Below the pieces are notes generated by a model. That model was given only the letters and a program-made list of their open reading frames with translations, made no database searches and was not told the DNA's origin. From positions 1 to 64,000 of the forward strand of contig CAZBEQ010000010.1 of the NCBI GenBank assembly GCA_964490975.1: a DNA stretch of 64,000 bases. Direction: 5' to 3'. The translations under genes and the position numbers were made by a program. Origin of the DNA: DTU013 sp964490975. Its GTDB lineage: Bacteria > Bacillota > Clostridia > Acetivibrionales > DTU013. Shown piece by piece: positions 36,945 through 46,221 of this stretch (position 1 is the first letter of the stretch; each line of letters starts with the position of its first letter).

Positions 36945-37244
36945 TCACAAACAGTTATGTACAGAACTTGAGCAGCTGTTCTTTTCCTGACTGATGATCC
37001 TTCTTACGCTTTGCTCGGAAAGAAAGAATTCGCCGCATATGGCCTCGACCTTAACACCAGCAGAATACTTTTCATAAATGCTTGTGTTACGCTCCTTCAG
37101 GCTGTTCCTGGCGCCGCTCTTCTCTCCCCATGCCTTTTGGCTTCCATCCCTGCGGGGTATATATATGTATTCACCATCAATATATATCTGTATCAGCTTA
37201 ATTACCTCTTCAGGCAGAACATTCTGCGCTTTGACATATCTCAT
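36945..37244 (-). CDS. CD3324-family helix-turn-helix protein
   Basis: A 99-residue protein matching the CD3324 group, small clostridial DNA-binding proteins. It has MRYVKAQNVLPEEVIKLIQ at the N-terminus, YIYIPRRDGSQKAWGE in the middle and a helix-turn-helix (VEAICGEFFLSEQSVRRII) near the C-terminus. The target is unknown. GGAGGAG precedes the start. Confidence 0.8.
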   Translation of the reverse strand: MRYVKAQNVLPEEVIKLIQIYIDGEYIYIPRRDGSQKAWGEKSGARNSLKERNTSIYEKYSAGVKVEAICGEFFLSEQSVRRIISQEKNSCSSSVHNCL

Positions 37245-38119
37245 TTCTTTGCTCCTCCAAATTTATTTTGGTTTGAAGCAAAGACCACATTGGAAAATTC
37301 CAATAAAAAAACTGCAGTAAAGGCAGTGCCTGCTGCAGTCTTGTTTTATAAACAATCCCTATCCTGTAACTCGCAATAACTGTGCTGCAAAAAAACAACC
37401 CAAAACCAATGTGTACCGCAATCCAGCCACAACTCTAAAAGGTCACAACTCTAAAAGGTTACAACTCTCAAAGGCCTCGGCTCTTATAGGCCACAATCTC
37501 AAGGATCTATATCTTACGATGCACTACCTTAAGAGCATGAGCATTACAACCTTCAGGCTTCGACAAAATAAGTACGTGGATATCATAGAAATCATGATAT
37601 GTACATACACCGGTTTTACAGGTTATCCAATTCCAGCATCAGCTACTTCAAATCCAGGCTCCGAGCAAAGCATCGCCGACAATAGTTTGTGGTCTTTGCG
37701 CGGAGCATATTTTTCGGTCATACGCTTGAAGCGAGTTCATAAGAGTCAATCCTTTCGAAAATTTCTAAAACAATCAAATAAATCTTACTACTATAGGTAT
37801 TTTTAATCAATGATAAGAAATTTTTATAATCATTTTTTCTACAATGCCAGCATAATGTCCGGGTATTGCCTATCTTCCATTTCACATTATCCAAATATAG
37901 AATCGGCCCGCTCTATATTTGAAATAACATCAACACCAAAGGGACATATCTCCATACAAGATTCAGTTTTAAGTCTGGAGAGCAGATCATTGACATACTC
38001 CTCACAAATAGCTTTATCCCTGGTTTTCAGTTACTGGCCGTCTTTCTCAACAGACCCATATGCCGAACATTTTTTCTATGTCAAGTTGCTTCTGGTTATT
38101 TATCCTCCTCCAATACGGC
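37245..38119. other. Gene-poor stretch of 875 bases
   Basis: No intact gene is supported. It holds a 16-bp minisatellite (37427-37504). On the minus strand, 37887-38030 is a 48-codon frame with coding-like content (including ICEEYVNDLLSRLKTES), preceded by an in-frame stop and more open sequence. This may be the remnant of a gene once downstream of the carbamoyltransferase. Confidence 0.4.
37427..37504. repeat. 16-bp minisatellite, about five units
   Basis: Units of 16 bases (CCACAACTCTAAAAGG and variants) run head to tail four times, then a 14-base partial unit. The first three are nearly identical. Confidence 0.75.
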
Positions 38120-39019
38120 TTATGCCAATACAGCCTCCATAATGGCATTTTGGCTGTGCAGCAGATATTCCTTAGCTTTGTAGTTCAAACAGAAATCAGA
38201 CTTCATTGCATCGTTCGAAACCTCCTGTCCTCTTGTAACAGGCGGGCATGGCAGAAACAAGGATTTATCATTGAGGTTTGACAAAAGCTTGCCGGTAATT
38301 TGATAAGGAAGAAACTGTTCACTGATTCTTTTTGCCGATTCCGCATCCTGCGCTTTTGGCCAGCAGTCAGTATAGATCAAGTCAGCTTTCGCTATCAGAG
38401 GCTCAAGTTCGGTACTTGTTCCAATAGCCCCCATGCCATTGGCATAAATGCTTTCGACCACCCTGGAATCAGCCAGATATTCAGCAGGAGCAACCTGTGT
38501 CACCTTTATGTTGAATCTCGCGGCAGCCTCGAACCAGCTCATGCAAAGATTGGTGACCTCTCCTGCAAAAACAACATTTAATCCATCAAGAGAACCCCTA
38601 TATTTTCGGATAAACTGCAGATCACCCATTATTTCGCATGGGTGGCTGTAATTTGTTCTGGCGTTGATAACCGGTATCGAAATGTTGTTTGCCAGATAGA
38701 CGATATCTTCATGGCTTTTTGCCCGAACCACCAGCAGGTCGTACCAATTTTCAAGATAATGGCCAATATCCTCAAGCGGCTCATTCACGCCCAATTCGCC
38801 TGGTATGTAGGAGACCGATGCCCCCATTGCCCCTGCTCCGATTTCAAATGCAAGCCTGTTGCGAAAACCGTTACCGTAAAACCACAGACCTACCTGTTTG
38901 TTCAGCAGGTTCTTCGGCATCGAATGCTTGCTCCATGCATCTGCAAGGAAGTCTGCTCTGTCCAGCAAATCATTCAATTCTTCATGTGAGTAGTCCAGCA
39001 GTGAAATAAAATGTTTCAT
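38120..39019 (-). CDS. Divergent ornithine/aspartate carbamoyltransferase-family protein
   Basis: A 299-residue protein with the two-domain carbamoyltransferase layout. SHPCEIMGDL (about residue 125) matches the HPCQ motif, and CPPVTRGQEV near the C-terminus matches the substrate loop of N-acylornithine-type enzymes. The carbamoyl-phosphate signature STRTR is replaced by GFRNR in WFYGNGFRNRLAFE, so the substrate or activity may differ. No arginine or pyrimidine genes are adjacent. A GGGGGAGG site precedes the start. Confidence 0.75.
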   Translation of the reverse strand: MKHFISLLDYSHEELNDLLDRADFLADAWSKHSMPKNLLNKQVGLWFYGNGFRNRLAFEIGAGAMGASVSYIPGELGVNEPLEDIGHYLENWYDLLVVRAKSHEDIVYLANNISIPVINARTNYSHPCEIMGDLQFIRKYRGSLDGLNVVFAGEVTNLCMSWFEAAARFNIKVTQVAPAEYLADSRVVESIYANGMGAIGTSTELEPLIAKADLIYTDCWPKAQDAESAKRISEQFLPYQITGKLLSNLNDKSLFLPCPPVTRGQEVSNDAMKSDFCLNYKAKEYLLHSQNAIMEAVLA

Positions 39020-39055
39020 AAATGCCTCCCCCTTTGATCGCTATAATTAATGCTC

Positions 39056-39340
39056 TTACTCATTATCATCTTCTAAGCTTTGTTCTTCCTTCCAGTAACT
39101 TGCTCCATTTCTTGTTCGCGAAAGAAATTTATGGTCTACGAGCTCTCTCCTGAGAAGAAAGTAGTCCCCAAATGTATGCCAATCGTTAATAATGCTGTTT
39201 ACCGCTTTCTCGTTATAGACCCGCCCGCATTCAAACTTGGTTGCTAGGTATGCCAGAATGTCCAGTTTCTTTTGCCCTTTCGACGGCCATGCCTTTATTC
39301 TGTTTTCGTTATCTAAAAATTTTGAAATATCATCATTCAT
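39056..39340 (-). CDS. DUF2087 protein
   Basis: A 94-residue protein made of one DUF2087 domain; the core RIKAWPSKGQKKLDILAYLATKF and LVDHKFLSRT match what I know of this family. The family is tied to transcriptional regulators but its role is unclear. Its ATG overlaps the stop of the upstream regulator by four bases, so the two are coupled. Both carry the same domain. Confidence 0.8.
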   Translation of the reverse strand: MNDDISKFLDNENRIKAWPSKGQKKLDILAYLATKFECGRVYNEKAVNSIINDWHTFGDYFLLRRELVDHKFLSRTRNGASYWKEEQSLEDDNE

Positions 39341-40107
39341 ATTAACCAGTACTCCTTACAATCATTTGTCCGACCCATAAATCCATATTCGATCATATAG
39401 CGACGAATTGTAGCAAAATCCTCATAAATCTTAATAATTACATCGTTTATCTCTTTTTCAGAGTATTTTCGATCTCTTTCAAACTGTTCAGCTATTTTCT
39501 TGAGAATAATAATCTTATTTTTCTCCTTTGACGAAAATGTTTTCAATTTAAGAGGCTCCAGAGAAGAAAACATGTTTGACAATACCTTTTCCTCTTCGGT
39601 TTTTGTAATGAAATATCTGTCATCGACCATTTTCGCGCCTCGATGGACATCAAGAAGCTCTTCATTTATACTGGTCTGTGTTTTGACTTTTTCAGGCCCC
39701 TGCACAGCAAGTTCGTAAATTACCAGAAACAGCTTGGCCTGTTTAGCTTTCTCCCTAAAAACAAACCTCTGATGGCGAATCGTCGCAGCGGCAACTCCTG
39801 TTGCTTTTGCAATTTCATTATCGCTCATGCCCGAATACATCATCTTAAGCAGCTCTTTCTGATTTTCAGTTATACCGGTGTATTTTTTATCATAGGAGAA
39901 CAATATGTCCAACATATCAGGATGGTCTTTCCGATTATGCAGCTTTATCATTTTGCCCGCACTAAAATATCGGCCATTAGCCTCGAACACCTCTCCATTT
40001 CCGAACTCTTTGCCGCAGATATTGCAAATGTAGCTATCCTTTTGGCTATCATATGAATAACCATTCCTGATGTCCTCTATTGACATAGCATAAATTTTAT
40101 CAAGCAT
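39337..40107 (-). CDS. LuxR-type HTH regulator with DUF2087 domain
   Basis: A 256-residue regulator. The N-terminal third has a zinc-finger-like CNICGKEF...H...H. The middle has a LuxR-type helix-turn-helix (ITENQKELLKMMYSGMSDNEIAKATGVAAATIRHQRF, about residues 78-115). A DUF2087 domain forms the C-terminus. An inverted repeat overlapping its own -10 box suggests autoregulation. Its first codons and promoter are duplicated upstream. Confidence 0.82.
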   Translation of the reverse strand: MLDKIYAMSIEDIRNGYSYDSQKDSYICNICGKEFGNGEVFEANGRYFSAGKMIKLHNRKDHPDMLDILFSYDKKYTGITENQKELLKMMYSGMSDNEIAKATGVAAATIRHQRFVFREKAKQAKLFLVIYELAVQGPEKVKTQTSINEELLDVHRGAKMVDDRYFITKTEEEKVLSNMFSSLEPLKLKTFSSKEKNKIIILKKIAEQFERDRKYSEKEINDVIIKIYEDFATIRRYMIEYGFMGRTNDCKEYWLI

Positions 40108-40472
40108 TTTTGCACCTCAAAGTATGTTTATTATTTTAATAAACTTATATTAATACCGTTTATTAAAAATGTCAACACGCAGAATGCTAAACTGGAGATA
40201 ACAGTAACGCTGCTCTATCTGACTATTTGCTATACCGCCACTGCTCCTGAAAAGCAGAGAAGAGGCGCAAACCTTGAAATTTCAACGTTTATCGCCTCTT
40301 TCATATTCTTCAACTGTCAAACTCGGGAAATTCTATCAAGCACTTTTGCATCTCAAAATATGCTTATTATTTTTATAAACGTATATTAATACCGTTTATC
40401 AAAAATGTCAACACGCAGAGTGCTAAACTGGGGATAACAGTAACACTGCTCTATCTGACTTTTTGCTATATC
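40098..40472. repeat. Promoter-containing duplication, two copies of about 138 bp
   Basis: Segments 40098-40235 and 40334-40472 are nearly identical, 236 bases apart. Each contains the start of the regulator gene, its binding site and a full promoter. The outer copy carries only a short frame (MLDRISRV then stop). The spacer holds a hairpin (AAGAGGCG/CGCCTCTT, 40260-40300). Confidence 0.8.
40135..40175 (-). promoter_or_regulatory. Promoter and operator of the DUF2087 regulator
   Basis: TTGACA (40170-40175) and TAATAT (40147-40152) are 17 bases apart on the minus strand. A perfect inverted repeat, TTTAATAAAC and GTTTATTAAA (40135-40144, 40158-40167), straddles the -10 box. The outer copy keeps the promoter (40383-40411) but the repeat is degraded. 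Confidence 0.7.
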
Positions 40473-41314
40473 TCTGCTGCTTTCGATTGGCACTTCTGCC
40501 GGCCGCATCTGATTTTTCGCAGCCATATAGCCACTCCCAACATAATCAATAAGCTTATGATTCCCGTTGTAGGTTCCATAATAAATGACACATTAGCTTT
40601 TAGTTGGATAATGCCGCTTGTAATCATCAGTGTTGTCACAACCCCATCCTCAATAGCGTGCATCAGCACGCATGGCCATACTGAATTTGTAAGTCTGTAT
40701 ATTTCTCCGAACAAAATCGACCAGATTGTCAAAACAACACAGCCCCATGTCACTAACGTAATCCGCTGAGACATGTTCACCAGATCATCCGGCAGGAAAA
40801 CCATATAGTATGCACTATGCCACAGATTCCAGACAAGACCTGTTACCAGATAGACCTGCCAATCCTTGCATCTGAAGGCTACAAGCTTTTGCGTAAGATA
40901 CATCCGCCATGAAAATTCTTCCGAAATATTTTTAAAGAAATTAGCTCCGACAGAGGAACACATAACTGGTAAAAACAAACCCCAGGAAAACTTACTTTTT
41001 TCTATCAGACCTGCCATAAATGCAATTGCCAGTAAAATGATCATTATAGCCGGAAAAATTAAAATGGAAAGAGCATACAATTTACCATTCCCTTTGAAAT
41101 TTGGCTTAATGCTCGAATGCTTCCAATCCTTTTCAATCGTTCGTATAATTATTGACAGAAACAGTGGTGTCACGAGCCACACCAAACTTCCCAATGATTC
41201 CACTGCCTGCTCTTGCCCGAGTAAATTATTCAATTGTACTCCAACCCAGCCAATAACAAGAGCCACAATAATAAAAACTATTAAATGTACCTTTTCTCGT
41301 TTTTCGTAATTCAT
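40466..41314 (-). CDS. CPBP intramembrane metalloprotease-family protein
   Basis: A 282-residue membrane protein with about eight helices and the CPBP (Abi/Rce1-like) motifs: EEFSWR (about residue 132), NLWHSAYY and HAIEDG, which supply the metal and catalytic residues. Members process prenylated or bacteriocin-related peptides, or give self-immunity. It lies ten bases downstream of a TetR gene, so the two are one regulated unit. Confidence 0.85.
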   Translation of the reverse strand: MNYEKREKVHLIVFIIVALVIGWVGVQLNNLLGQEQAVESLGSLVWLVTPLFLSIIIRTIEKDWKHSSIKPNFKGNGKLYALSILIFPAIMIILLAIAFMAGLIEKSKFSWGLFLPVMCSSVGANFFKNISEEFSWRMYLTQKLVAFRCKDWQVYLVTGLVWNLWHSAYYMVFLPDDLVNMSQRITLVTWGCVVLTIWSILFGEIYRLTNSVWPCVLMHAIEDGVVTTLMITSGIIQLKANVSFIMEPTTGIISLLIMLGVAIWLRKIRCGRQKCQSKAAEI

Positions 41315-41324
41315 CTTTTTTTAC

Positions 41325-41897
41325 CTACTTTCTGATAATATCCAGTATCCAGTCTGCTTCCGGCATTACACTATCCGGTGCATCCGCTTTTCTCTGTGCA
41401 ATTCCCTGTACCGCACAGCTAAGTGCTATAGATAAGGCAACAGGATCTCCTTCTTTGACAAAACCGGCTTTCTGCGCATTCTTCACCAATGGCACGATAT
41501 GTTTAGTAATATCCTGTTCCGCTAATCTCGTGTTTATACGCTCCGATACTTCCGGTGTACGCTGTGCCTGGTCCATGAAAATGAACATATTGCAAAAATA
41601 TGAATTATGTTCAATTCCACTGAAGATACCCCGAATAATTTCTTCCAACACCGACATCGGATCACAATCCTCTTCAGGAATCCACTTGCCCATTTCATTG
41701 CAGCCAATTTCAATGAGTGCTTCATATAACGCCAATTTACTGTCAAAGTAATAAAACATCAGACCAGAACTGATACCTGCGATTTTCGATATCTCTCTTG
41801 TTGAGGTACCGTAATAGCCTTTACTGATAAATTCGTCAAGTGCAAGCATCAGAAGCTGTTGATAACGTTGTTCATTCTGCTTTTCTCTTAATGACAT
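41325..41897 (-). CDS. TetR-family regulator
   Basis: A 190-residue regulator with an N-terminal TetR helix-turn-helix (ALDEFISKGYYGTSTREISKIAGISSGLMFYYFDSK, residues 17-52) and a variable ligand-binding C-terminal part. It precedes the CPBP protease gene and probably controls it. Two direct repeats upstream may be its operator. Confidence 0.9.
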   Translation of the reverse strand: MSLREKQNEQRYQQLLMLALDEFISKGYYGTSTREISKIAGISSGLMFYYFDSKLALYEALIEIGCNEMGKWIPEEDCDPMSVLEEIIRGIFSGIEHNSYFCNMFIFMDQAQRTPEVSERINTRLAEQDITKHIVPLVKNAQKAGFVKEGDPVALSIALSCAVQGIAQRKADAPDSVMPEADWILDIIRK

Positions 41898-41945
41898 AGG
41901 CCACCTTCAAAATTACGTCACTCCTTTTGCCTTAAAAGTATTAAT

Positions 41946-41970
41946 CACATGCTTATTGAGCACATGCTTA
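41946..41970. promoter_or_regulatory. Direct repeats upstream of the TetR gene
   Basis: CACATGCTTA occurs at 41946-41955 and 41961-41970, a 15-base period, about 50 bases before the start codon. This is a possible operator. Confidence 0.35.
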
Positions 41971-42041
41971 ATATATCACGCCAGTTTTTGGAAGTCAATA
42001 CCATAGTCCACACTCATTCCATCAATAGCTATAACCAGTCT

Positions 42042-42242
42042 CTATAGATTCAACAGTTCTAATACTTTATAGACTGCGAATGCAGGCCAGACAAATGCTT
42101 TTAATATGCCAAGAACCCCGCCCCAAAAAGATGCTGCATTTTGAAGAAAGTAAACTGTCGCGCCTACTATAGTCATAAAATATACCCCACCAAGCATTCC
42201 GCCGCCGTTTACATTGTTTTTACCCGAGCTATTATTCTCCAT
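42042..42242 (-). CDS. Small membrane protein
   Basis: A protein of about 66 residues with a polar Asn/Gly-rich start (MENNSSGKNN) and two hydrophobic stretches (GGVYFMTIVGATVYFL, AFVWPAFAVYKVLEL). Similar short proteins are common in Clostridia; function is unknown to me. The ATG at 42242 with GGGGGT upstream is preferred over an upstream start that lacks a binding site. Confidence 0.6.
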   Translation of the reverse strand: MENNSSGKNNVNGGGMLGGVYFMTIVGATVYFLQNAASFWGGVLGILKAFVWPAFAVYKVLELLNL

Positions 42243-42518
42243 ACCATTACCCCCACTGAATTTTTTGCCAAACATCAAAAAATTTCGTCTGATATATTTA
42301 TATACTTCAAATCAGTAAGAAAGTCTAATTATCCTATGACAAAATATGTACGCAGTTATCCATTTATAACATTTCATGTATAATAACACCTGCAACCATT
42401 TGGTTACAGGCACCTCTGAGCCTCACTGAACATAGCTTCTGTAAAGTTAATAAAAAGCCTTCCTGCGTGTTTTTTTTGTTAACCTGCATTCTGTCAAAAT
42501 GGGAATCAGAACCCCGCC

Positions 42519-42752
42519 TTAAGTGAACAATTTTTCAGCCAAATGAGCATATTTCTGAGACATTGTTTCGGACTCATCTTTATTTTCAACATCTGCATAT
42601 CCATATGTTTTCTCAAATACTTTCTTATCCTGAGTAATGACAGATACCCTAACCGCAGCAGTGGCAGCTTGATTTTCATCTACATATTTATCAAGTTCAT
42701 TCTCAAATTCAGTGATAGTTCTCCCTGATGGCAAGTTACATTCCTCACTCAT
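42519..42752 (-). pseudogene. Fragment of a serine hydrolase (beta-lactamase-like)
   Basis: About 78 codons resemble the N-terminal part of serine beta-lactamase-fold hydrolases (VRVSVITQDKKVFEKTYGYADVENK). The catalytic SxxK region and everything after it are missing. It abuts an integrase fragment on the other strand, so this is a rearranged junction. Confidence 0.5.
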
Positions 42753-42778
42753 TAAGCTTCTAGAATCCTCATAGTTGC

Positions 42779-42928
42779 AGACATACATGTACAAGTCTAT
42801 TAGCAAAGGCCGGTACAGATCATCTCTATATTCAAAAGATTCTCGGTCATACCGATTATACCCTCACCGCAAACACATATACCCATACTGATATTGAAGA
42901 ACTCAGAAAAGCAATTAACATGATTTAA
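42779..42928 (+). pseudogene. C-terminal fragment of a tyrosine recombinase
   Basis: Fifty codons encode the end of an integrase: RHTCTSLLAKAG (box II His/Arg context), ILGHTDYT and the region of the catalytic Tyr in NTYTHTD, then a natural stop. The rest is lost. It points toward the attachment-site copy 120 bases away, as expected for a decayed element that used the same tRNA-Lys site. Confidence 0.7.
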
Positions 42929-43012
42929 TCCTTTTTTATTTATTAATTTTGTTAGTTACCTGTTAGTTACCTACTCAAACCTCTCAAAACCTCTCGCATT
43001 TTATAGGCATTA

Positions 43013-43046
43013 AAAAACCGCCTGCCCTTACGGAATAGCGGTCTTT
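43013..43046 (-). terminator. Terminator beside the left attachment site
   Basis: ACCGC/GCGGT stem followed by six T residues on the minus strand, adjoining the tRNA-Lys fragment. It may be the original end signal of the tRNA-Lys transcript. Confidence 0.55.
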
Positions 43047-43048
43047 AC

Positions 43049-43096
43049 TGGTGAGCCATCGCGGATTCGAACCGCGGACACCTTGATTAAAAGTCA
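43049..43096 (-). other. Attachment site copy: 3' fragment of tRNA-Lys
   Basis: These 48 bases are identical to 58477-58524, the anticodon-loop-to-CCA end of the intact tRNA-Lys, in the same orientation. The 5' half of the tRNA is absent, so this is not a gene. It marks the far end of an element integrated into tRNA-Lys. Confidence 0.85.
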
Positions 43097-43239
43097 TATA
43101 CTGGCTTTCTTTATGTTGAACACTTTACATTCAGTGTGTTTGCACCTGTTGCATATGATTTTTATGTAGGTCAGAACCTATGATTATATTGTAGCATACA
43201 CAAGGAAGGTTATCTACAGACCAAAGAGTATTACAAAAC

Positions 43240-44010
43240 TTACCTTGGTATTGGGTAACTTCCGATTTTAATTAAACTATTAATAGCATTTTTCATAACT
43301 TCAAAATCTGTCAAATGAATAAAGTGACCGCTGTTTGGAGCTATTATATGTTCAGCATCACTTGACAAAACAAGGTATCTTTTCATAATATCCTGCCAGA
43401 GATATTCAACCTTTTTCGCAGTTTGTTCACCCATATTTCCATAATACTTTAGCTCTTCAATATAAAAATCACTTGAATGTGTTATAAGCCTAATTGGCAT
43501 ATTCTGTAGTGCTGAAGTATCAATGGCTTTAACTACATCCGCAGTCTCTACACCATTATGAGTTGATGCATATTCAGCAAGTGCAGTTTTATAGGTATTT
43601 TTCCTACTCGATGCCTTTAGAAGATACTCTGACGCATCATTTAAAAAATTATAATAGTAAAAAGGTGGTGCTTTTTTCAATAAAGGTTTTATGGCAAATC
43701 CCAATCCTAGAGATGTTATAATGAGTCCAGCTTTGTATGAAATGGTTTTGTCTACCCCGCTTTTTTTAAATTCCTCTGCTGTTAGCTTTTCTCTAAACAT
43801 ATTGTCAAATGGCGTGGCAGGGTCTAAAAGGAGAAGACCTTTAACTTTGCTTGGGTATGTGTATGCATACTCCACAGCATATAACCCACCTTGTGAATGA
43901 CCAATTAATATAAAATCTTTTTCTATGCCTACCAAATTGAGTAGTCTATCCAACTCTAAAGCAATATTTCTGGGTGTTCGTTCAAGCGTAGACATAGAAC
44001 TCAACTTCAT
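43240..44010 (-). pseudogene. Alpha/beta hydrolase lacking its N-terminus
   Basis: The 256 codons hold the nucleophile elbow GHSQGG (about residue 43), a cap region and the catalytic His in NSGHFIHL. Family members normally have about 60-100 more residues in front, including the oxyanion HG motif. Here translation begins at LERTPRNIALEL, which is mid-domain. No good binding site is seen. It is probably inactive. Confidence 0.7.
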
Positions 44011-44065
44011 AAGAGTCTACAGACATGGGTAAAAGCGGGATTTTACTTTATACAGGTCTTAATGA

Positions 44066-44260
44066 AATAATTACATAAAATCACTTACCATTTTTGAGCA
44101 TTTTTCTATAAATAAACCAATTGGAAACATTTTACTCTCAAGCTCTGAAAAATCAAAACCCACTCTGCAAATGGCTCTGGAACATGAAAACGAAGGTTAC
44201 CCCTATAGAGATATAATTCTTTATAAAATAGATACTATTGGTGAAACTGTTTATTCTTAA
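44066..44260 (+). pseudogene. Unidentified gene fragment
   Basis: A 64-codon open stretch without a start codon reads as coding (KPIGNILLSSSEKSKPTLQ onward, then stop). The upstream part is missing. I do not recognise the family. Confidence 0.35.
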
Positions 44261-44311
44261 GCCGCACAAGAAAAAGAGAAGCGGTTAAGCTTCCCTTAAA
44301 ATATTTATTCC

Positions 44312-44926
44312 CTATTTAACTTTTATCTTTGTCGGGCTTTGTAGTTTATTAAACAGATTAAAGCTGTCGGTATTGGACAAGGCTTCAACTCCATAAAGAT
44401 TTACATATCTGCGGCTCATTTCCAATATACTGTGTCCCAACTGCCTTTGAAGCTGAAAGTTATTACCACCACTCAAGACCCAGTTTCGGGCAAAGGAATG
44501 TCGCAATAGATGTACCGATGTCTTGGATATACCCCTGCTTCTATTATAATCAGCAATAGCCTGTGACGCTGAATGTGGCAGAAGCTTCTTCCCGACATTA
44601 TTACTGAAAAGATAATTACCACCTGAACCCTGCCTATACCTGATATATTCCTTTAGTATGGAAATTAAAGAGGGCGGGAGCGGTAATATCTGTGCCGATT
44701 TATTTTTGGTATGAGAGAGCGTTACCACAGCACTTTCAAGGTCTACTTCCTGCATCTTGATGTTAACAACAGAACCAATTCTACAGCCTGTAGCAGTGAT
44801 GAAATTAATCATTACCCAGTTCCGATACTCTGTAAAATCACAATGCTTTGTATTAGGCTTTTTAAGGAGTATGGACAGTTCCTGCTCTGTATATATCTCC
44901 TTAAGCCAATTTAAGAAAGCAGATGT
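44312..44926 (-). pseudogene. Tyrosine recombinase lacking its N-terminal domain
   Basis: About 205 codons are open. They include the catalytic domain: Arg in TGCRIGSV, HLLRHSFA, LGHSILEMS and the Tyr in RRYVNLYG. The N-terminal DNA-binding domain is cut off by a stop at 44928-44930. It is distinct from the intact integrase at the other end, so it comes from an earlier element. Confidence 0.75.
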
Positions 44927-45127
44927 CTAAACCTTAAGCAATTGCAGACTATTCCAAAGAAGGTATATTTAATTTTCATAGGAAAAACGGATAGAGAAAT
45001 AAATGGACATTGTTAATGAAACAATACAAAATCGAAATATCTATCAAAACAACATCGTAAGTATATAGAATGGAATTGAATTTAAAAGCCGTAGGAATTA
45101 AATATCCTGCGGCTTTCAGTTACTTAT

Positions 45128-45466
45128 TTAGTACCAAGTATGGTCATTTTTTACGTGTAACCACTTCGGGCATCCATAAAATTGGTACTTAAACCTTATA
45201 TATATACCATTGCCCTTGTCTTTACAATATGCAACTGCCAACGGTTGAATTTCTCCCCTGGCTTCAAGTCCCCATCCATTCAAATAGTTAATAAAAAACC
45301 TATTGAAGATTTCTGCAGAATAAGCATGCATTTGGTTTAGTTTATTCATGCCGTAAATATTAGCCATGTCAATTCCATAGATTGCTTTTACATCATCTGC
45401 CGTTCTGAGTCTATAATCACCAATTCCTAGTTTTTGATACTTTTCAGCAATTGTATTATAATCCAA
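45128..45466 (-). CDS. Hypothetical protein, 112 aa
   Basis: I do not recognise this protein. It is soluble and rich in Tyr and Asn, with no membrane helix or signal peptide. It lies 17 bases downstream of the DUF6075 gene, probably in one unit. A GGAGG site precedes the start. Confidence 0.6.
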   Translation of the reverse strand: MDYNTIAEKYQKLGIGDYRLRTADDVKAIYGIDMANIYGMNKLNQMHAYSAEIFNRFFINYLNGWGLEARGEIQPLAVAYCKDKGNGIYIRFKYQFYGCPKWLHVKNDHTWY

Positions 45467-45483
45467 AACTAACCTCCTTCTTA

Positions 45484-45876
45484 TTAAACTTGCATTTTTC
45501 GTTTACATTTCAGCTTTATATCCATATCTGTATTAAATCTTACAAGTATTGCATTATAGGCTATAAACCTTATTTCATCATCATAATGGAAAATATACCT
45601 TGGATTTGTGTATTCGTCCGAATAGCCATTTAGCAAGTTATAACCCAACCTTATCAATATACGTTCCGGAAGGGTAAATTCACCTTTTTGCTTTTTATTT
45701 AGAGCGATTACTTGATTTTTTTCGAGATTGTACACTGTTTCTAACTTTGCATATAACAAATCCGTCGATGATAAAATATAAAACAACGCTTTTCGCTCGC
45801 AGTCAGAACGCTCAATTCCCGATTTCACAAGTAAACTCACATAACGCATCTTATGTTTTTGGCTTAAAAACTGCAA
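45484..45876 (-). CDS. DUF6075-like protein
   Basis: A 130-residue protein. The pattern FLSQKHKMRYVSLL, CERKALFYILSSTDLLYAK and ILIRLGYNLLNGYSDE matches what I recall of DUF6075, a small accessory-genome family of unknown function. The start is a TTG with GGAG eight bases upstream. It opens a two-gene unit inside the island. Confidence 0.6.
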   Translation of the reverse strand: MQFLSQKHKMRYVSLLVKSGIERSDCERKALFYILSSTDLLYAKLETVYNLEKNQVIALNKKQKGEFTLPERILIRLGYNLLNGYSDEYTNPRYIFHYDDEIRFIAYNAILVRFNTDMDIKLKCKRKMQV

Positions 45877-46221
45877 TGATATGCTCCTTTCATTTTTTTA
45901 TATTATAGTAGAGTATGTTTCAAATTATTCCATTCTGATGTTTAGTCCGACATTATTCTAAGAAATTAACAATAAGAATTTAAGAGGTATTGCTGACATA
46001 TTACACCGGACGGTACGTTGGTAGGATCTGTAATTGGTGGTGAACCGATGGAGCCGAACTCACAGCAATAGATTAAACTGTGTATGACATACAAGATGAG
46101 AGCCTTGCAAAGAGACAGCAAGGTGCGATCTGATTATGTAAATTAATGCTAGCAGAGTGGCGGAAGTATTTATGAGTGAGAAAACTTATATAGAGCTGTT
46201 CCTACATTCCTATGACAAAAT
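45877..46221. other. Non-coding gap inside the island
   Basis: No gene, tRNA or clear hairpin pair is seen in these 345 bases. Confidence 0.4.

Noticed and set aside
37411..38142. Two plus-strand ORFs of 131 and 110 codons
   Set aside because: No binding sites or recognisable features; they cover a minisatellite and what may be a decayed gene on the other strand.
43049..43096. A second tRNA-Lys gene
   Set aside because: Only the 3' 48 bases are present; the 5' acceptor strand and D-arm are missing. It is an attachment-site copy.
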